Below, in pieces: positions 37,532-48,300 of a DNA stretch of 64,000 bases (within the stretch, counting starts at the first letter, position 1; every line of letters begins with the position of its first letter). The DNA is from Acinetobacter equi. GTDB taxonomy: Bacteria; Pseudomonadota; Gammaproteobacteria; Pseudomonadales; Moraxellaceae. Under the pieces are notes generated by a model that was not told where the DNA came from, searched no databases, and worked only from the letters and a program-made list of their open reading frames with translations. The stretch covers positions 1,178,001-1,242,000 of the forward strand of contig NZ_CP012808.1 of NCBI RefSeq assembly GCF_001307195.1. The letters run 5' to 3'. The position numbers and the translations under genes are program-made.

Positions 37532-38473
37532 TTAAAGTTTGAAACCACGGTGAACTGCAACAATACCACCTGTTAAGTTATGGTAATCACAGTTTTTGAA
37601 ACCTGCATTTTCCATCATACCTTTTAAAGTACGTTGATCTGGATGCATACGAATAGATTCAGCTAAATATTTATAACTTTCTGAGTCATTCGCAACAAGT
37701 TTCCCCATAATTGGTAATGCTGTGAATGAATAAAGATCATAAAGTTTAGAGAATGGTTCAAATACAGGTTTAGAGAATTCTAAAATAAGTAGACGACCGC
37801 CTGGTTTAAGCACACGATACATTGATTCAAGTGCTGCATCTTTATCGGTTACGTTACGTAGACCAAAGCTAATGGTTAATAGATCAAAGCTATTGTCAGC
37901 AAATGGTTCTAATGTTTCAGCATTAGCTAAAACAAAATCTACATTGGTACAACCTGCATCAATTAAACGATCACGACCTACATTAAGCATTGATTCGTTA
38001 ATATCAGAAAGTACGACATGACCCGTTGGACCAACTTCACGACTAAATACTTTGGCTAAATCACCAGTACCACCGGCGATGTCTAGAACATGCTGTCCAC
38101 GACGAACACCAGACATATTAATAGCAAAGCGTTTCCATAAGCGGTGGATACCAAATGACATTAAGTCATTCATGATGTCGTATTTGCTTGCTACAGAATG
38201 GAAAACTTCAGCAACTTTTTGTGCTTTTTCTTCACTATTTACGGTTTGATAACCGAAGTGTGTTGTTGAACCAACATTTCCTGTATTCGCACCACGTGGC
38301 AGATTATATTTTGGTACAGAACCTGTCACAGGTGTGTCAGTGATACGTTGCCCAAGAGACTGTTGTTGCCCTTGAGGAGCACCTTGTGGAAGAGGTTCAG
38401 TTAAGAATGGACTCACGTTGTCTGAGTTTTGTGCCGACGCTGCAGGGGTTGGCGTTTGATTTTCATTCGACAT
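37532..38473 (-). CDS. ubiE: UbiE, demethylmenaquinone/2-polyprenyl-benzoquinol C-methyltransferase, N-terminally extended
   Basis: SAM-dependent C-methyltransferase of ubiquinone synthesis. Class I methyltransferase motifs are [15 protein letters not shown] (motif I), [13 protein letters not shown], and [14 protein letters not shown] (post-I/II), ending with the conserved [13 protein letters not shown] start at 38473, giving 313 residues, because an AGGAGTGA ribosome-binding site precedes this ATG; an in-frame ATG at 38563 lacks one. Even so the protein has about 70 residues before the usual THFGYQTV start, rich in Pro, Gln, Ala and Asn and probably disordered. Confidence 0.95.
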   Translation of the reverse strand: MSNENQTPTPAASAQNSDNVSPFLTEPLPQGAPQGQQQSLGQRITDTPVTGSVPKYNLPRGANTGNVGSTTHFGYQTVNSEEKAQKVAEVFHSVASKYDIMNDLMSFGIHRLWKRFAINMSGVRRGQHVLDIAGGTGDLAKVFSREVGPTGHVVLSDINESMLNVGRDRLIDAGCTNVDFVLANAETLEPFADNSFDLLTISFGLRNVTDKDAALESMYRVLKPGGRLLILEFSKPVFEPFSKLYDLYSFTALPIMGKLVANDSESYKYLAESIRMHPDQRTLKGMMENAGFKNCDYHNLTGGIVAVHRGFKL

Positions 38474-38629
38474 TGGAGTCACTCCTAACAAAAAAATCGG
38501 TTTAATCTTGTAGTGCATGCATGATGACAGATTATTTGTCGTTGTACAGCAGTCATCATGCAATTGTTAAGCATAATATACAGGAAAGTACATTTAATTT
38601 TCTGCTAATTAAAATTTAGTGAAATAAAA

Positions 38630-39334
38630 TTAGCGGAATGGGTTTGTATCACCAGAATGCACTTTGTCTATAATTTGACGTTCTAAAGCAGTAAATTCAT
38701 TGACAAATTTTTCAGCAGATTTTAGTGGTTTTATGGCTAAAAAACCTTCTTGCATGAAGTCATACATCACTTCAAAATGATGTTTTATTGCGACATTTTT
38801 ACACATTTTAAAAGCCGCTTGAATCATGAAAGAACGCATGTATTTATCAAGATAAACTCCAAGCTCATCTAACATATTTAGCTGTTTTTGACGATTATCA
38901 CCTTGTTGAAGCTTAAGATAGGTTTGACGCATCATTTCATCAGTAATCGCTTCATGAGGATGATAATCTGCCAATAATTGTTCAGCAACTTGTTCATCTA
39001 ATTCAACAGCAAATATTGCTAAAGAAACACCTAAAGCCCCAGTTTTGATCGCATTATCCGGTATAAAGTTTTCTGCTTTATGGGCATATTTGGTTAGGCG
39101 AGAAATTTGTTCAGCAAGTGCATCAAAATCTGGACCACCATATAGGCGGTTCATGAAAAAATCAGCCATAAGAATATTTTTTTTATCTAAAAATTGTTCT
39201 GCATGGGTATATTCCATGCGCTTTTTTTTCCAAGCCTGAACATCTTGTAAACGTTGAAAAAGTGTTGAATTTTTATGATATTTTAATCGATAGTAACGTT
39301 CTAATAGTTCATCTAATACAGCAAGTTTAGACAT
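38630..39334 (-). CDS. FFLEELY-motif-like protein, unknown function
   Basis: 234 residues, mainly helical and soluble. The segment ADFFMNRLYGGPDF near residue 60 matches the position and shape of the FFLEELY motif of a proteobacterial family with no known role; here the motif itself is altered. The rest has repeated Leu/Glu/Lys helices without catalytic patterns. It faces away from pap and lies downstream of no obvious operon. Family call is by motif only. Confidence 0.72.
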   Translation of the reverse strand: MSKLAVLDELLERYYRLKYHKNSTLFQRLQDVQAWKKKRMEYTHAEQFLDKKNILMADFFMNRLYGGPDFDALAEQISRLTKYAHKAENFIPDNAIKTGALGVSLAIFAVELDEQVAEQLLADYHPHEAITDEMMRQTYLKLQQGDNRQKQLNMLDELGVYLDKYMRSFMIQAAFKMCKNVAIKHHFEVMYDFMQEGFLAIKPLKSAEKFVNEFTALERQIIDKVHSGDTNPFR

Positions 39335-39410
39335 AAAGACTCTGAAGGAATGAATAGATGTAGTAAGTGTAAAAGGAGTTATTCCATGTGACTATGACAT
39401 TTTTATTAAA

Positions 39411-39421
39411 ATGATTATCAT
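39411..39421. promoter_or_regulatory. Fur-box-like palindrome upstream of pap
   Basis: ATGATTATCAT is an 11-bp palindrome matching the core of the Fur consensus, with imperfect flanks. It lies in the 201-bp divergent gap, 115 bp before the pap start. Weak evidence. Confidence 0.25.
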
Positions 39422-39535
39422 AATGGTTTAAAAAGCTGTAAAAATATACAAACAATTGAATCAGAACAACTTAAGGATATAGAAATATATCAATTGAATA
39501 TTGAATAGATTCTTTAGAACAAATTAGAGGGATGT

Positions 39536-40954
39536 ATGGTTTTAGCTAAAAATGATTTTAAAATGATGGAAGAGGAAGAACTCTCTGTCGCATTGATTCA
39601 AGCACAATATGATCTTTTACAATCCAAAGGAAAAAAAAACGCAAAAAGTTTAGTGATTTTGGTGAGTGGAATTGAACTTGCTGGAAAGGGTGAGGCTGTT
39701 AAGCAATTACGAGAGTGGGTCGATCCTCGTTATTTACGAGTAAAAGCAGATGCTCCTAATATTGTGAATGACCGTAATGTGTTTTGGCAGCCATATGCAA
39801 AGTCAATTCCTGCTGAAGGTCAAATTGTCGTGATGTTTGGAAATTGGTATAGCGACTTATTATCAACAGCCATGCATGTGTCTTCACCTTTAGATGAGAC
39901 ACTATTTGATGAATATGTAGAAAGTATGCGTACTTTTGAACAGGATTTAAAAAACAACCATGTTGATGTTATTAAAGTTTGGTTTGATTTATCTTGGAAT
40001 TCATTACAAAAGCGTTTAGATCATATGGATCCAAGTGAGGTGCGGTGGCATAAATTGCATGGTTTAGATTGGCGCAATAAAAGACAATATGATAATTTGC
40101 AAAAACTAAGACAGCGTTTCACACATGATTGGCACATTATTGATTGTGAAAATGAAGCAGAGCGTGATCAACAATTTGCACAATATATTTTACGTGCAAT
40201 GAAGCATTGCCCTGAACATTTAACCAAAGCAAAAGGAAAGTGGAAGCAGGCAAAAGTTCCAGAAGAAATTTTGAATCCATCAACTCATGTCATAGAAAAG
40301 TCTGAATATAAAAAAGAACTTAAAATCTTAACAAAAAAGGTTGCTGAAGCCCTTCGTTATGATCGACGTAATGTTGTGATCTTGTTTGAAGGGATGGATG
40401 CTGCTGGAAAAGGTGGTGCAATTAAAAGGATTGTGAAAAAGCTTGATCCACGTGAATATGAAATTTATACCATTGCCGCACCTGAACAATATGAGCTTGC
40501 ACGACCTTATTTATGGAGATTTTGGGCAAAACTACAGCCTGATGAAAAAATTAATATTTTTGATCGTAGTTGGTATGGTCGCGTATTGGTTGAGCGTATT
40601 GAGAGCTTTGCGAATGATGTTGAATGGCAACGTGCTTATGATGAAATAAATGCATTTGAAAAAAGTTTATATAATCATGAAACAGTTGTAATTAAATTTT
40701 GGTTAGCTATTTCGAAAAATGAGCAAGAAGAACGATTTAAAAAACGTGAAGAAACGCCTCATAAGCAATTTAAAATTACAGAAGATGATTGGAGAAATCG
40801 AAGCCATTGGGATGAGTATTTAAATGCTGCCGCAGATATGTTTGCGCGCACAAGTACAGAATATGCGCCTTGGAACATTATTTCGACCAATGATAAAAAT
40901 ACGGCACGCTTAGAAGTACTAAGAACAATTTTAAAGCAACTTAAGGTTGGTTAA
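39536..40954 (+). CDS. pap: Polyphosphate:AMP phosphotransferase (PPK2 class II)
   Basis: Phosphorylates AMP to ADP using polyphosphate. 472 residues made of two fused PPK2 domains. The N-terminal copy (about 20-230) has a degenerate P-loop SGIELAGKGEAVK. The C-terminal copy (about 250-470) has the intact GMDAAGKGGAIKR Walker A and the FDRSWYGRVLVERIE Walker B/lid region. This two-domain form is the enzyme known from Acinetobacter johnsonii. Monocistronic; a terminator overlaps its stop codon. Confidence 0.95.
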   Translation: MVLAKNDFKMMEEEELSVALIQAQYDLLQSKGKKNAKSLVILVSGIELAGKGEAVKQLREWVDPRYLRVKADAPNIVNDRNVFWQPYAKSIPAEGQIVVMFGNWYSDLLSTAMHVSSPLDETLFDEYVESMRTFEQDLKNNHVDVIKVWFDLSWNSLQKRLDHMDPSEVRWHKLHGLDWRNKRQYDNLQKLRQRFTHDWHIIDCENEAERDQQFAQYILRAMKHCPEHLTKAKGKWKQAKVPEEILNPSTHVIEKSEYKKELKILTKKVAEALRYDRRNVVILFEGMDAAGKGGAIKRIVKKLDPREYEIYTIAAPEQYELARPYLWRFWAKLQPDEKINIFDRSWYGRVLVERIESFANDVEWQRAYDEINAFEKSLYNHETVVIKFWLAISKNEQEERFKKREETPHKQFKITEDDWRNRSHWDEYLNAAADMFARTSTEYAPWNIISTNDKNTARLEVLRTILKQLKVG

Positions 40955-40969
40955 GCAACCTTAAGTTTT
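40940..40969 (+). terminator. Terminator overlapping the pap stop codon
   Basis: CTTAAGGTTG and CAACCTTAAG form a 10-bp stem with loop GTTAAG, followed by four T. A second perfect 12-bp hairpin (GAAGATATAGAA/TTCTATATCTTC, 40970-40999) follows and includes the stop region of the opposite gene. Confidence 0.7.
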
Positions 40970-40984
40970 GAAGATATAGAAAAA

Positions 40985-41500
40985 TTATTCTATATCTTCA
41001 GCTATTTCTTTGATTTGCTTATGTTGAATACTTTTTGCAAGTTTATAGCAATCATTTACATGTGCTTCAGCAACTTTCTTCATCACAAAAAAGCCCAAGC
41101 CAGCTGCAATCATTTGCCCGCCAATAGGAATAAATTTTGTAACTTGTTTTGTAATATATTTTGCAGCAGCATTATTAATGGATTTTTTAACAGCTGTACG
41201 TGCAATAACGAGCCCAGAAAACTCAATACCACGTTTACGTAGTTCTTCCCAATGAATTTGTTTTGTTGCAGGATCATAAACGCGAATATGTTCTGGTGCT
41301 AGACCAAAACGAGCGCTAATCTCTGGAATAAGTTGTGAAAGAATTCCTACATCAATAACAACATCAAAAAAAGGAACAGGTACAACTGCCGCCCCAGCAG
41401 AAAAATATGCTCGTGTTTTTACCAATTTCAGACATTCATCACGTATTTCTTCCAAGTTTAACGTGGGATCAATCGATGTCGGAATATTGTCTATTTTCAT
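40985..41500 (-). CDS. DUF697-like small protein
   Basis: 171 residues. The region AAVVPVPFFDVVIDVGILSQLI (about 38-59) followed by an amphipathic helix and a second Gly-rich hydrophobic segment FIPIGGQMIAAGLGFFVMKKV (about 132-152) resembles the DUF697 membrane-interacting domain found alone or after GTPases. No GTPase domain is present. Probably membrane-associated; role unknown. Convergent with pap. Confidence 0.65.
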   Translation of the reverse strand: MKIDNIPTSIDPTLNLEEIRDECLKLVKTRAYFSAGAAVVPVPFFDVVIDVGILSQLIPEISARFGLAPEHIRVYDPATKQIHWEELRKRGIEFSGLVIARTAVKKSINNAAAKYITKQVTKFIPIGGQMIAAGLGFFVMKKVAEAHVNDCYKLAKSIQHKQIKEIAEDIE

Positions 41501-41674
41501 AATATTATTACCATAATTGCTGATCTACGTTATGCTACTCAAAGTATCATTAGTCCAATTAAATCTAAGATTTTTATCTATGAGCATGACTGTAATGTGA
41601 CATGGACAAGCGAAGAAGTATAGTCAATAATCTTAATGATTTGTATGTGTTGGTTTTAGGGAAAGGAAGGTTTA

Positions 41675-44600
41675 ATGGGGATTCATGTTATTCAAAGTCA
41701 ACGCATTGATGTGCTTTTGGAAGCAATGCTAAAGACCGTACAGAAACCTACAACGAATCCATTTGAAGTTTTAAAACCACAACATTTTATTGTACCGTCT
41801 CCTGCTGTTGAGGCTTGGCTTACACAGCGCCTTTCAGAAAAAAAGGGGATTAGTGCTAATGCCTTATTCCATCATCGTATTCGTGGCTTTCAATGGGCTG
41901 CTTATCAATGGGTCTTGGATGAGCATAAAGATAAAGTTCGTAAAGCAAACATTCCACGAATTATTGTGAAATGGCGAGTATTTCAAGCACTAAAAGAATA
42001 TATTCATGAAGAAACTAATCATCTTGAACAAGATCATCCTTTATACCCAATTATTCAAAAAATTTATGACAACGCTGACCGTTTAGAACAAGGCATTGAG
42101 AAGCAACTCAAAAAGCAAAGTATGCTGTATTGGGTTGCAGAGCAAGTTTCAAAATTGTTTAGCAACTATATGGTATATAGAGGACATTGTCAGAAGGGAT
42201 GTGAAGGTGTGTGTCATTGTCCAAGCAACTGGCTAGATTTATGGGGAAATAATCAAGCACTTGATATAGAAAATATGTTTTTTAAAACAAATGGAGATAT
42301 TTCATCCTTTGTTTTACAGCAAGCATATGAATTAGAGGCTTGGCAAAGATGGTTATGGCAAGAAGGTTTTCATCAAGACTTTCAAGATATGGAAGAAATT
42401 GATGAGCTATTTTGGCAGGCTTTGGGGAATCCTGAAAACCCAACAGATGCAGTAAAAAAATTACCACAAAAACTGGTGGTATTTACGTTATTAGATTTAC
42501 CTTCTAGTCAGCTTAATTTCTTAAGACGACTTGGACAATATATTGATATTTTTGTTTTACATTACAACCCATCACAAGAGTATTGGGCAGATAGTGTCGA
42601 TCCAAAATGGAAAGTTCGTTATGACGTTCGTGTAAAAGAACGCTTTATTGAAAAAAATCCGAAAGCGACAGATGAAGAAATTCAAAAATTCTTTGAGAAA
42701 TTTACTTTAAACTTTAATGCGGAAAAACGTGAATCGCGCCATCCACTTTTAACACGACTAGGAAAACAAGCACGAGATCATTTTTCTCTTTTATCTAGTT
42801 TATCTTCAGGTGAAGAAGGTGTTTGGGCAGATCTTTTTGTTAATGATTATGCCGATACTTTATTGGCTAAAGTACAGTCTGATATTTTATATTTGGTTGA
42901 GCCTGAAGCTCATGCTTATACTTTAAAACCTAATGACGATTCTATTCAAATACATGTTTGTCATTCATCACAAAGACAGTTAGAAGTACTTAAAGATCAA
43001 CTTATTCATTGGTTATCTAAAAGTACAGCAGAAAATCCGCGTAAGCCAAGTGATATTTTAGTGTTAAGTCCAAATTTAAAGGGAATTGAATCACTTATTC
43101 GTAGTACTTTTGCACCGCCACCAAGTACGAGAAATTTAGCATCTTCTTATACGCTATCGGCACAACGTTTAAGTCAGGATACCGTTTATTTACCTATACA
43201 AATTGCAGGGGTTACTCAGCTTGATGCAAGTAATGCTTGGCGAGCGGTATTAGGTCGAATTCAACTTATACAAAGCCGATTTACACTAGAAGATTTCGCA
43301 GATTGGTTAAGTTTAAATGCAACACTGGTTCGTTATGATTTGGATATTCATTGTGTTGAACGAATGATTGCATTATTGACAGATGCTGGGTTCAAGCGTG
43401 GATTTGATGAGGAGCATTTAAAGCAAAGTTTAAGTGAAGGTGATGAAGATTTTAGATTCAGTTTTAAATTTGCTTTAGATCGTTTGGCTTTAGGAATTGC
43501 CATTCCTGAACATGCTTTATTTCACGATATTTTAAGTTATTCTCAGGTGAGTCCAGGTGATTTTGAATTAATTGCAAAACTAATTGAAATTTATCATGAT
43601 TTTAATTATCGCCGTGATTGGATGATTGCATATGAATTAGAACGGAACATTCATGTTGAGCAATGGCTAAAATTGCTGATGAAGGATATTTTAGAATTTA
43701 TAGATGCAGGGGTAGATGCACTCAGTTCGGTATTTAAAATTGTTAAAAAACAAGAAAGAATGCTGACATTGGCAAACTTTTATGATGAAGATAATCATCA
43801 TGCTTTAGGTGAATTATCATTACCATTACCGTACTTAATTGAAGAGATAAATCATTTAATAGATGCACAATTAGAGCAAGCAGAACCCACAGGACAAATT
43901 ACATTTAGTCAAATTGGTCAAATTAGACCATTACCTTATAAACTGATTGTCGTCTTGAATTTAGATGGTGGTAAATTCCCAAATAGGAATGTGAATTTAC
44001 CTTTTGATCTTATGGATATTCTTAAGCCACAATTAGGAGATCGTTCTCGTTTAGAAGATGATCAAGGTGCATTTTTAGATGTACTTTTATTGGCACAAGA
44101 AAATTTATGGTTATTTTACAATGGTTTTGATATTAATGATGGAGAAGTAAGAGATCCATCAACAGTCTTACAAGAATTAGTACAGCATTTGGAATTAATT
44201 GTTGAAACATCAGATAAATCAGAGAAAGCATTAAGTGAAATAACCTCTGTAAATGGTTTGAGTATTCCTAAACACTTAAAAAGCTTATATCACATTCACC
44301 GTTTACAACCTTTTGATCCTTTGGGTTTTGAAGAACAGCATGAGGTTCGTTATCGAGATCAATGGTTTAAAGTTGCGAATCAAATTCGTTCGGTAAAAGA
44401 ACAACGTGAAGGTTGGGCAAATACGACATATCCTCTATTTGATGAAGATATTCAAGTATTAGACAGTCAGCAATGGATCAATGACGTTACATTTCCAGCA
44501 CGATTATATTTAAAAAATTTAGGGATTAAAAATTTAAGTCCAAGTGATGTACCGACCTCTTTTGAGCCATTATTACTTGATGGTCTAGGACGATATGCTT

Positions 44601-45367
44601 TACGTGATTTTTTACATCAATATCAAGAAAGTGCAAATCAAGAGTTGTTGATGGATCGGCTTCCTGTTGGAAAAATTCAAGAAAGTGCATGGCAAATGAG
44701 TTTGATTGAGCAAGAACAATTGAAACATCGTTTACAGAAATACGCTTCAGAAGAAACGGTAACAACACATCAAGTTTGGCGTATTAATGCTGATTTACAT
44801 ATGAATGTTGTGTTACCGAAGCACAGTGCGACACATTGGGTGAGTATTAATGCTTCTAGTGCTCGGGCAAATCGTCGGGCTAAAGTCTGGTTGGAATATT
44901 TATTGTGGTTAGCTTATTTAAATTTAGCGGAAGGTGGTGCTGATTATCAAAGAATAGTTGTGTTTAGTGATCAGACTATTTTATGTGAAGGTGTTAGCTC
45001 AAACCAAGCAAAACAATGGCTTCAACTTTGGTTAGATGCTTGGGAGTTTGGTAAAACTCAACCACTTGTATTGCCTGCTGCACTGATTTTAAAAGTAATG
45101 GAAAAAGGGAAAGAACTTGAATGGCAAAGTGATGCAAATGGAAACATGGTCATTCAAAATATGGATGACATCTTAAAGACTTGGAATGAAAATGGTCAGT
45201 TCTCAGGCTTTGATGTAAGGTCTAATGAGTCTAGTAAATACCACCGAGATTGGCAATTTATTTTGCAAGAGCAAGATGTACAAGCATTACTTGAAAGTGC
45301 ATGTGAACAATTTTCTTATAATTTGTATCAGCCAATTTTTTGGCATCAAAAGACGCTTGAGGATTAA
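41675..45367 (+). CDS. recC: Exodeoxyribonuclease V subunit gamma (RecC)
   Basis: 1230 residues. Subunit of RecBCD that splits duplex ends and recognises Chi, with an inactive helicase fold. Signs: the IHVIQSQRIDVLLEAML start, a PSPAVEAWLTQRLS segment near residue 48, RILVLSPNL-like and IPLRVVCLLNLDG-like parts (here LIVVLNLDGGKFPN), and a nuclease-fold remnant at the C-terminus. First of recC-recB-recD; 3 bp separate it from recB. Preceded by a GGAAAGGAAGG ribosome-binding site. Confidence 0.95.
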   Translation: MGIHVIQSQRIDVLLEAMLKTVQKPTTNPFEVLKPQHFIVPSPAVEAWLTQRLSEKKGISANALFHHRIRGFQWAAYQWVLDEHKDKVRKANIPRIIVKWRVFQALKEYIHEETNHLEQDHPLYPIIQKIYDNADRLEQGIEKQLKKQSMLYWVAEQVSKLFSNYMVYRGHCQKGCEGVCHCPSNWLDLWGNNQALDIENMFFKTNGDISSFVLQQAYELEAWQRWLWQEGFHQDFQDMEEIDELFWQALGNPENPTDAVKKLPQKLVVFTLLDLPSSQLNFLRRLGQYIDIFVLHYNPSQEYWADSVDPKWKVRYDVRVKERFIEKNPKATDEEIQKFFEKFTLNFNAEKRESRHPLLTRLGKQARDHFSLLSSLSSGEEGVWADLFVNDYADTLLAKVQSDILYLVEPEAHAYTLKPNDDSIQIHVCHSSQRQLEVLKDQLIHWLSKSTAENPRKPSDILVLSPNLKGIESLIRSTFAPPPSTRNLASSYTLSAQRLSQDTVYLPIQIAGVTQLDASNAWRAVLGRIQLIQSRFTLEDFADWLSLNATLVRYDLDIHCVERMIALLTDAGFKRGFDEEHLKQSLSEGDEDFRFSFKFALDRLALGIAIPEHALFHDILSYSQVSPGDFELIAKLIEIYHDFNYRRDWMIAYELERNIHVEQWLKLLMKDILEFIDAGVDALSSVFKIVKKQERMLTLANFYDEDNHHALGELSLPLPYLIEEINHLIDAQLEQAEPTGQITFSQIGQIRPLPYKLIVVLNLDGGKFPNRNVNLPFDLMDILKPQLGDRSRLEDDQGAFLDVLLLAQENLWLFYNGFDINDGEVRDPSTVLQELVQHLELIVETSDKSEKALSEITSVNGLSIPKHLKSLYHIHRLQPFDPLGFEEQHEVRYRDQWFKVANQIRSVKEQREGWANTTYPLFDEDIQVLDSQQWINDVTFPARLYLKNLGIKNLSPSDVPTSFEPLLLDGLGRYALRDFLHQYQESANQELLMDRLPVGKIQESAWQMSLIEQEQLKHRLQKYASEETVTTHQVWRINADLHMNVVLPKHSATHWVSINASSARANRRAKVWLEYLLWLAYLNLAEGGADYQRIVVFSDQTILCEGVSSNQAKQWLQLWLDAWEFGKTQPLVLPAALILKVMEKGKELEWQSDANGNMVIQNMDDILKTWNENGQFSGFDVRSNESSKYHRDWQFILQEQDVQALLESACEQFSYNLYQPIFWHQKTLED

Positions 45368-45370
45368 TTC

Positions 45371-48300
45371 ATGAATAATAATCAAGCGAAGAATCATATT
45401 TCCTTTGAACCCATTAAAGACATGCAATTTGAAGGATTACACTGGATTGAGGCTTCGGCAGGAACAGGAAAAACTTATACTTTATCGAGTTTGATGGTTC
45501 GTATTTTATTAGGAAAATATTTGCCTCATCAGGTGATTGCTACAACGTTTACACGAGCTGCTGCGGCTGAATTAAAAACACGAATTCGTTTACGTTTAAT
45601 AGATACCTTAAAATTTTTTGATGATCTTCAAAATAAAACTTCGGCTGAAATACAGATCATTTTGCAGCAAGAAAAAGATCCATTATTTCAAAAGGTTCTT
45701 CAAGATTATCTGGATAAAGTTGATTATGCCAAAGAACGACTAAAACTAGTTTTAGATCAATTAGATGAGTTATTTGTTGGGACTTTAGATAGTTTTAGTC
45801 AGAAAATTTTACGTGAATTTAGTTTTGAAAGTGGAAAAATTGAGTTAGCAGAAATTACAGATGATGCTAAAAGTTATACTTATCAATTAATTCATGATGT
45901 GTTGAGAGAGTGGATTCAAGCTCAACCTCAAAATGTGATTAACTATTTACTACTTCAACAAAAACTAAAATCAGTAGATCAATATATTACTATTGTTGAA
46001 AATACATTGAATTTCACCTCAGCGCATTTTCAAGAAGTTGAAGCACCAAAGCTTGATCTTGAACATTTTGAGTTAGCTATAGATAAATTATTACAACTTG
46101 ATTTAAATCAAATAGAAAGTTTAGGTGAGTATTATTTAGAAGATGGGTTACATCATAATATTATCGCAAAGAAATGGCGTACTGATCATTTAATGCAAAA
46201 AACTTTATGTCTGGATTTGCCAGAGTTGTTTGAGGCACTCAGAGCACAGAGAAGTTATGCATTATTTGCACCACATTTCTCTGAAACATTAAAGAGATTA
46301 AGTGATTTAAGTACAAAAAAAGCACTTAATAAATGCGCTGAAAACGTATTAGATACGTTTAATCAGCATCCAGTGATTGTACAATTAAAAGGATTTTTTG
46401 AACAGTTACAACAGCTTGATGTTGATTTAAATTTATTAGACGCATATTTAAAATTTTATTTAAGTCAGCAAGTAAAAAGACGTCTTCCACAGCTATTACA
46501 ACAAAAAGGTGAAACGACCTTTGCTCAGCAAATTAGAACATTGTCAGAAGCATTACAAGGGTTTCAAGGTCAACGTTTTGCTCAATTTATTCAAGCAAAA
46601 TATCCATTAATTTTAGTGGATGAATTCCAAGATACGAATCAAGATCAAGATGACATGCTTGCACGAATTTGGCGTGATGCACAGCGTTATACTACTGGTT
46701 GCATGATTATGGTGGGTGATCCCAAGCAAGCAATTTATGGTTTTCGTGGCGGAGACATGTTGACCTATAACAAAGCAAGAATAGATGTTCTTGCCAAGCA
46801 TGGGTATCAATATAGTTTAAGATTTAATCATCGTTCGACTGCACATTTGGTTGAAGTGGTTGATGCTTTATTTCAACGGCAAATGGATTTTGGAGAAGAT
46901 GTATTTTATCAACCTGTTGAAGCAGGGCGACAACATGCTCCTTTAATTGATCAACATGGAGAAAATCATTTACCTTTAAGATGGATTATGCTTGAAGATA
47001 AAGCAGATGAGCCGATTCAAGTGGCTTGGAAGATTCGTGAATTATTAAATCAAAGTGCTTTAGGGCAGTTATTTTTAAATAACAATGGTATTCATCAAAA
47101 AATTATTGAAGATGATATTGCGATTTTATCTAAAAATCATGATGGTTTAGATAAGGCGCAGTATGAGTTGGAACGCTTGGGAATTCGTGTAAATCGTCCA
47201 TCTAAAAAAAGTGTGCTTGATAGCCAAATTGCAAAAGATGTGGGGGCTTTATTAACGGCAATTATGCATCCTTATGATGAGGGAAAAGTAAAGCGCGCAT
47301 TATTAACACGATTATTGAATTTTAAACTGAAAGATTTAATTGAACTTGAGCAACGAGCAGAAGGCTTAAGTCAATTTATTGCAGATTTTGATTTAATTCG
47401 TGAAATGTGGCTCGATAAAGGTTTTCTAACGGCTTGGCAATTTGCATTAAATTTATTCCATATTTGGGAAAATATGGTTGCAAGCCAAAGTCGTGATAAT
47501 GAACGCGCAGTTGTTAATTTAAGACATCTTACGGAAGTTTTAAGTCAACATAGTGAACAATATCAAGGTGCTCAGAATCTTTATCAGTGGTATTTAAAAC
47601 AATTAGAATCACCTAGTGAAAGAGAATGGGAGTTGGAGCGTAAACTGTCAAATGAGGCAGGTATTCAACTCATGACCATTCACCAATCAAAAGGATTAGA
47701 GTATAAAATTGTCTTTTTACTCGGGGCAGATAAAACATTTAAAGAAATGGGGAAAACATTAAACTTCTCCACAGAAACGGTGATAAATCCAGCAACAAAA
47801 CAAGTAGAGCAATATCGAGTTATCGCAATTAATGACAAGGCTTTAATTACAGATGAAGCCCAAAAACAGCATCAGCAGCGTGCCGAGGCAGAGCAGCACC
47901 GCTTATGGTATGTTGCATTGACTCGAGCAAGTTATCGTGTTTATGCAATGATGAGTGACACTGAAGGAAAATCTACAACAGGATTGGCGTTTTGGAGGGG
48001 ACAAGGGGAACAAATTTTCCAGCATTCTTTTAGTACAAATGAAGAACCATTAAAAGAACGCCCTAGTGTTATTAAAGAACAGCAAATTCAAATGATTGAA
48101 TTACATGCGCTGACTTTTCCTGAACAACGATTTTATCCACGTTCAAAAACAAGCTTTAGTGCCTTATCTCAACATTTAAGTCGTAAACAGGCAATTGATG
48201 CGTTAGCAGCTCAAATTGAAAAAATTGAAAGTGCTGAAGATGAAATACATAGTGTTGTAGAACAAGAAGAGGAGTGTGATAAGCCAATCGACTGGATTAA

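Noticed and set aside
38474..38563. Upstream ATG giving a 343-residue UbiE
   Set aside because: The added 30 codons are Cys/Thr-rich and without ribosome-binding site; the ATG at 38473 has a strong one.
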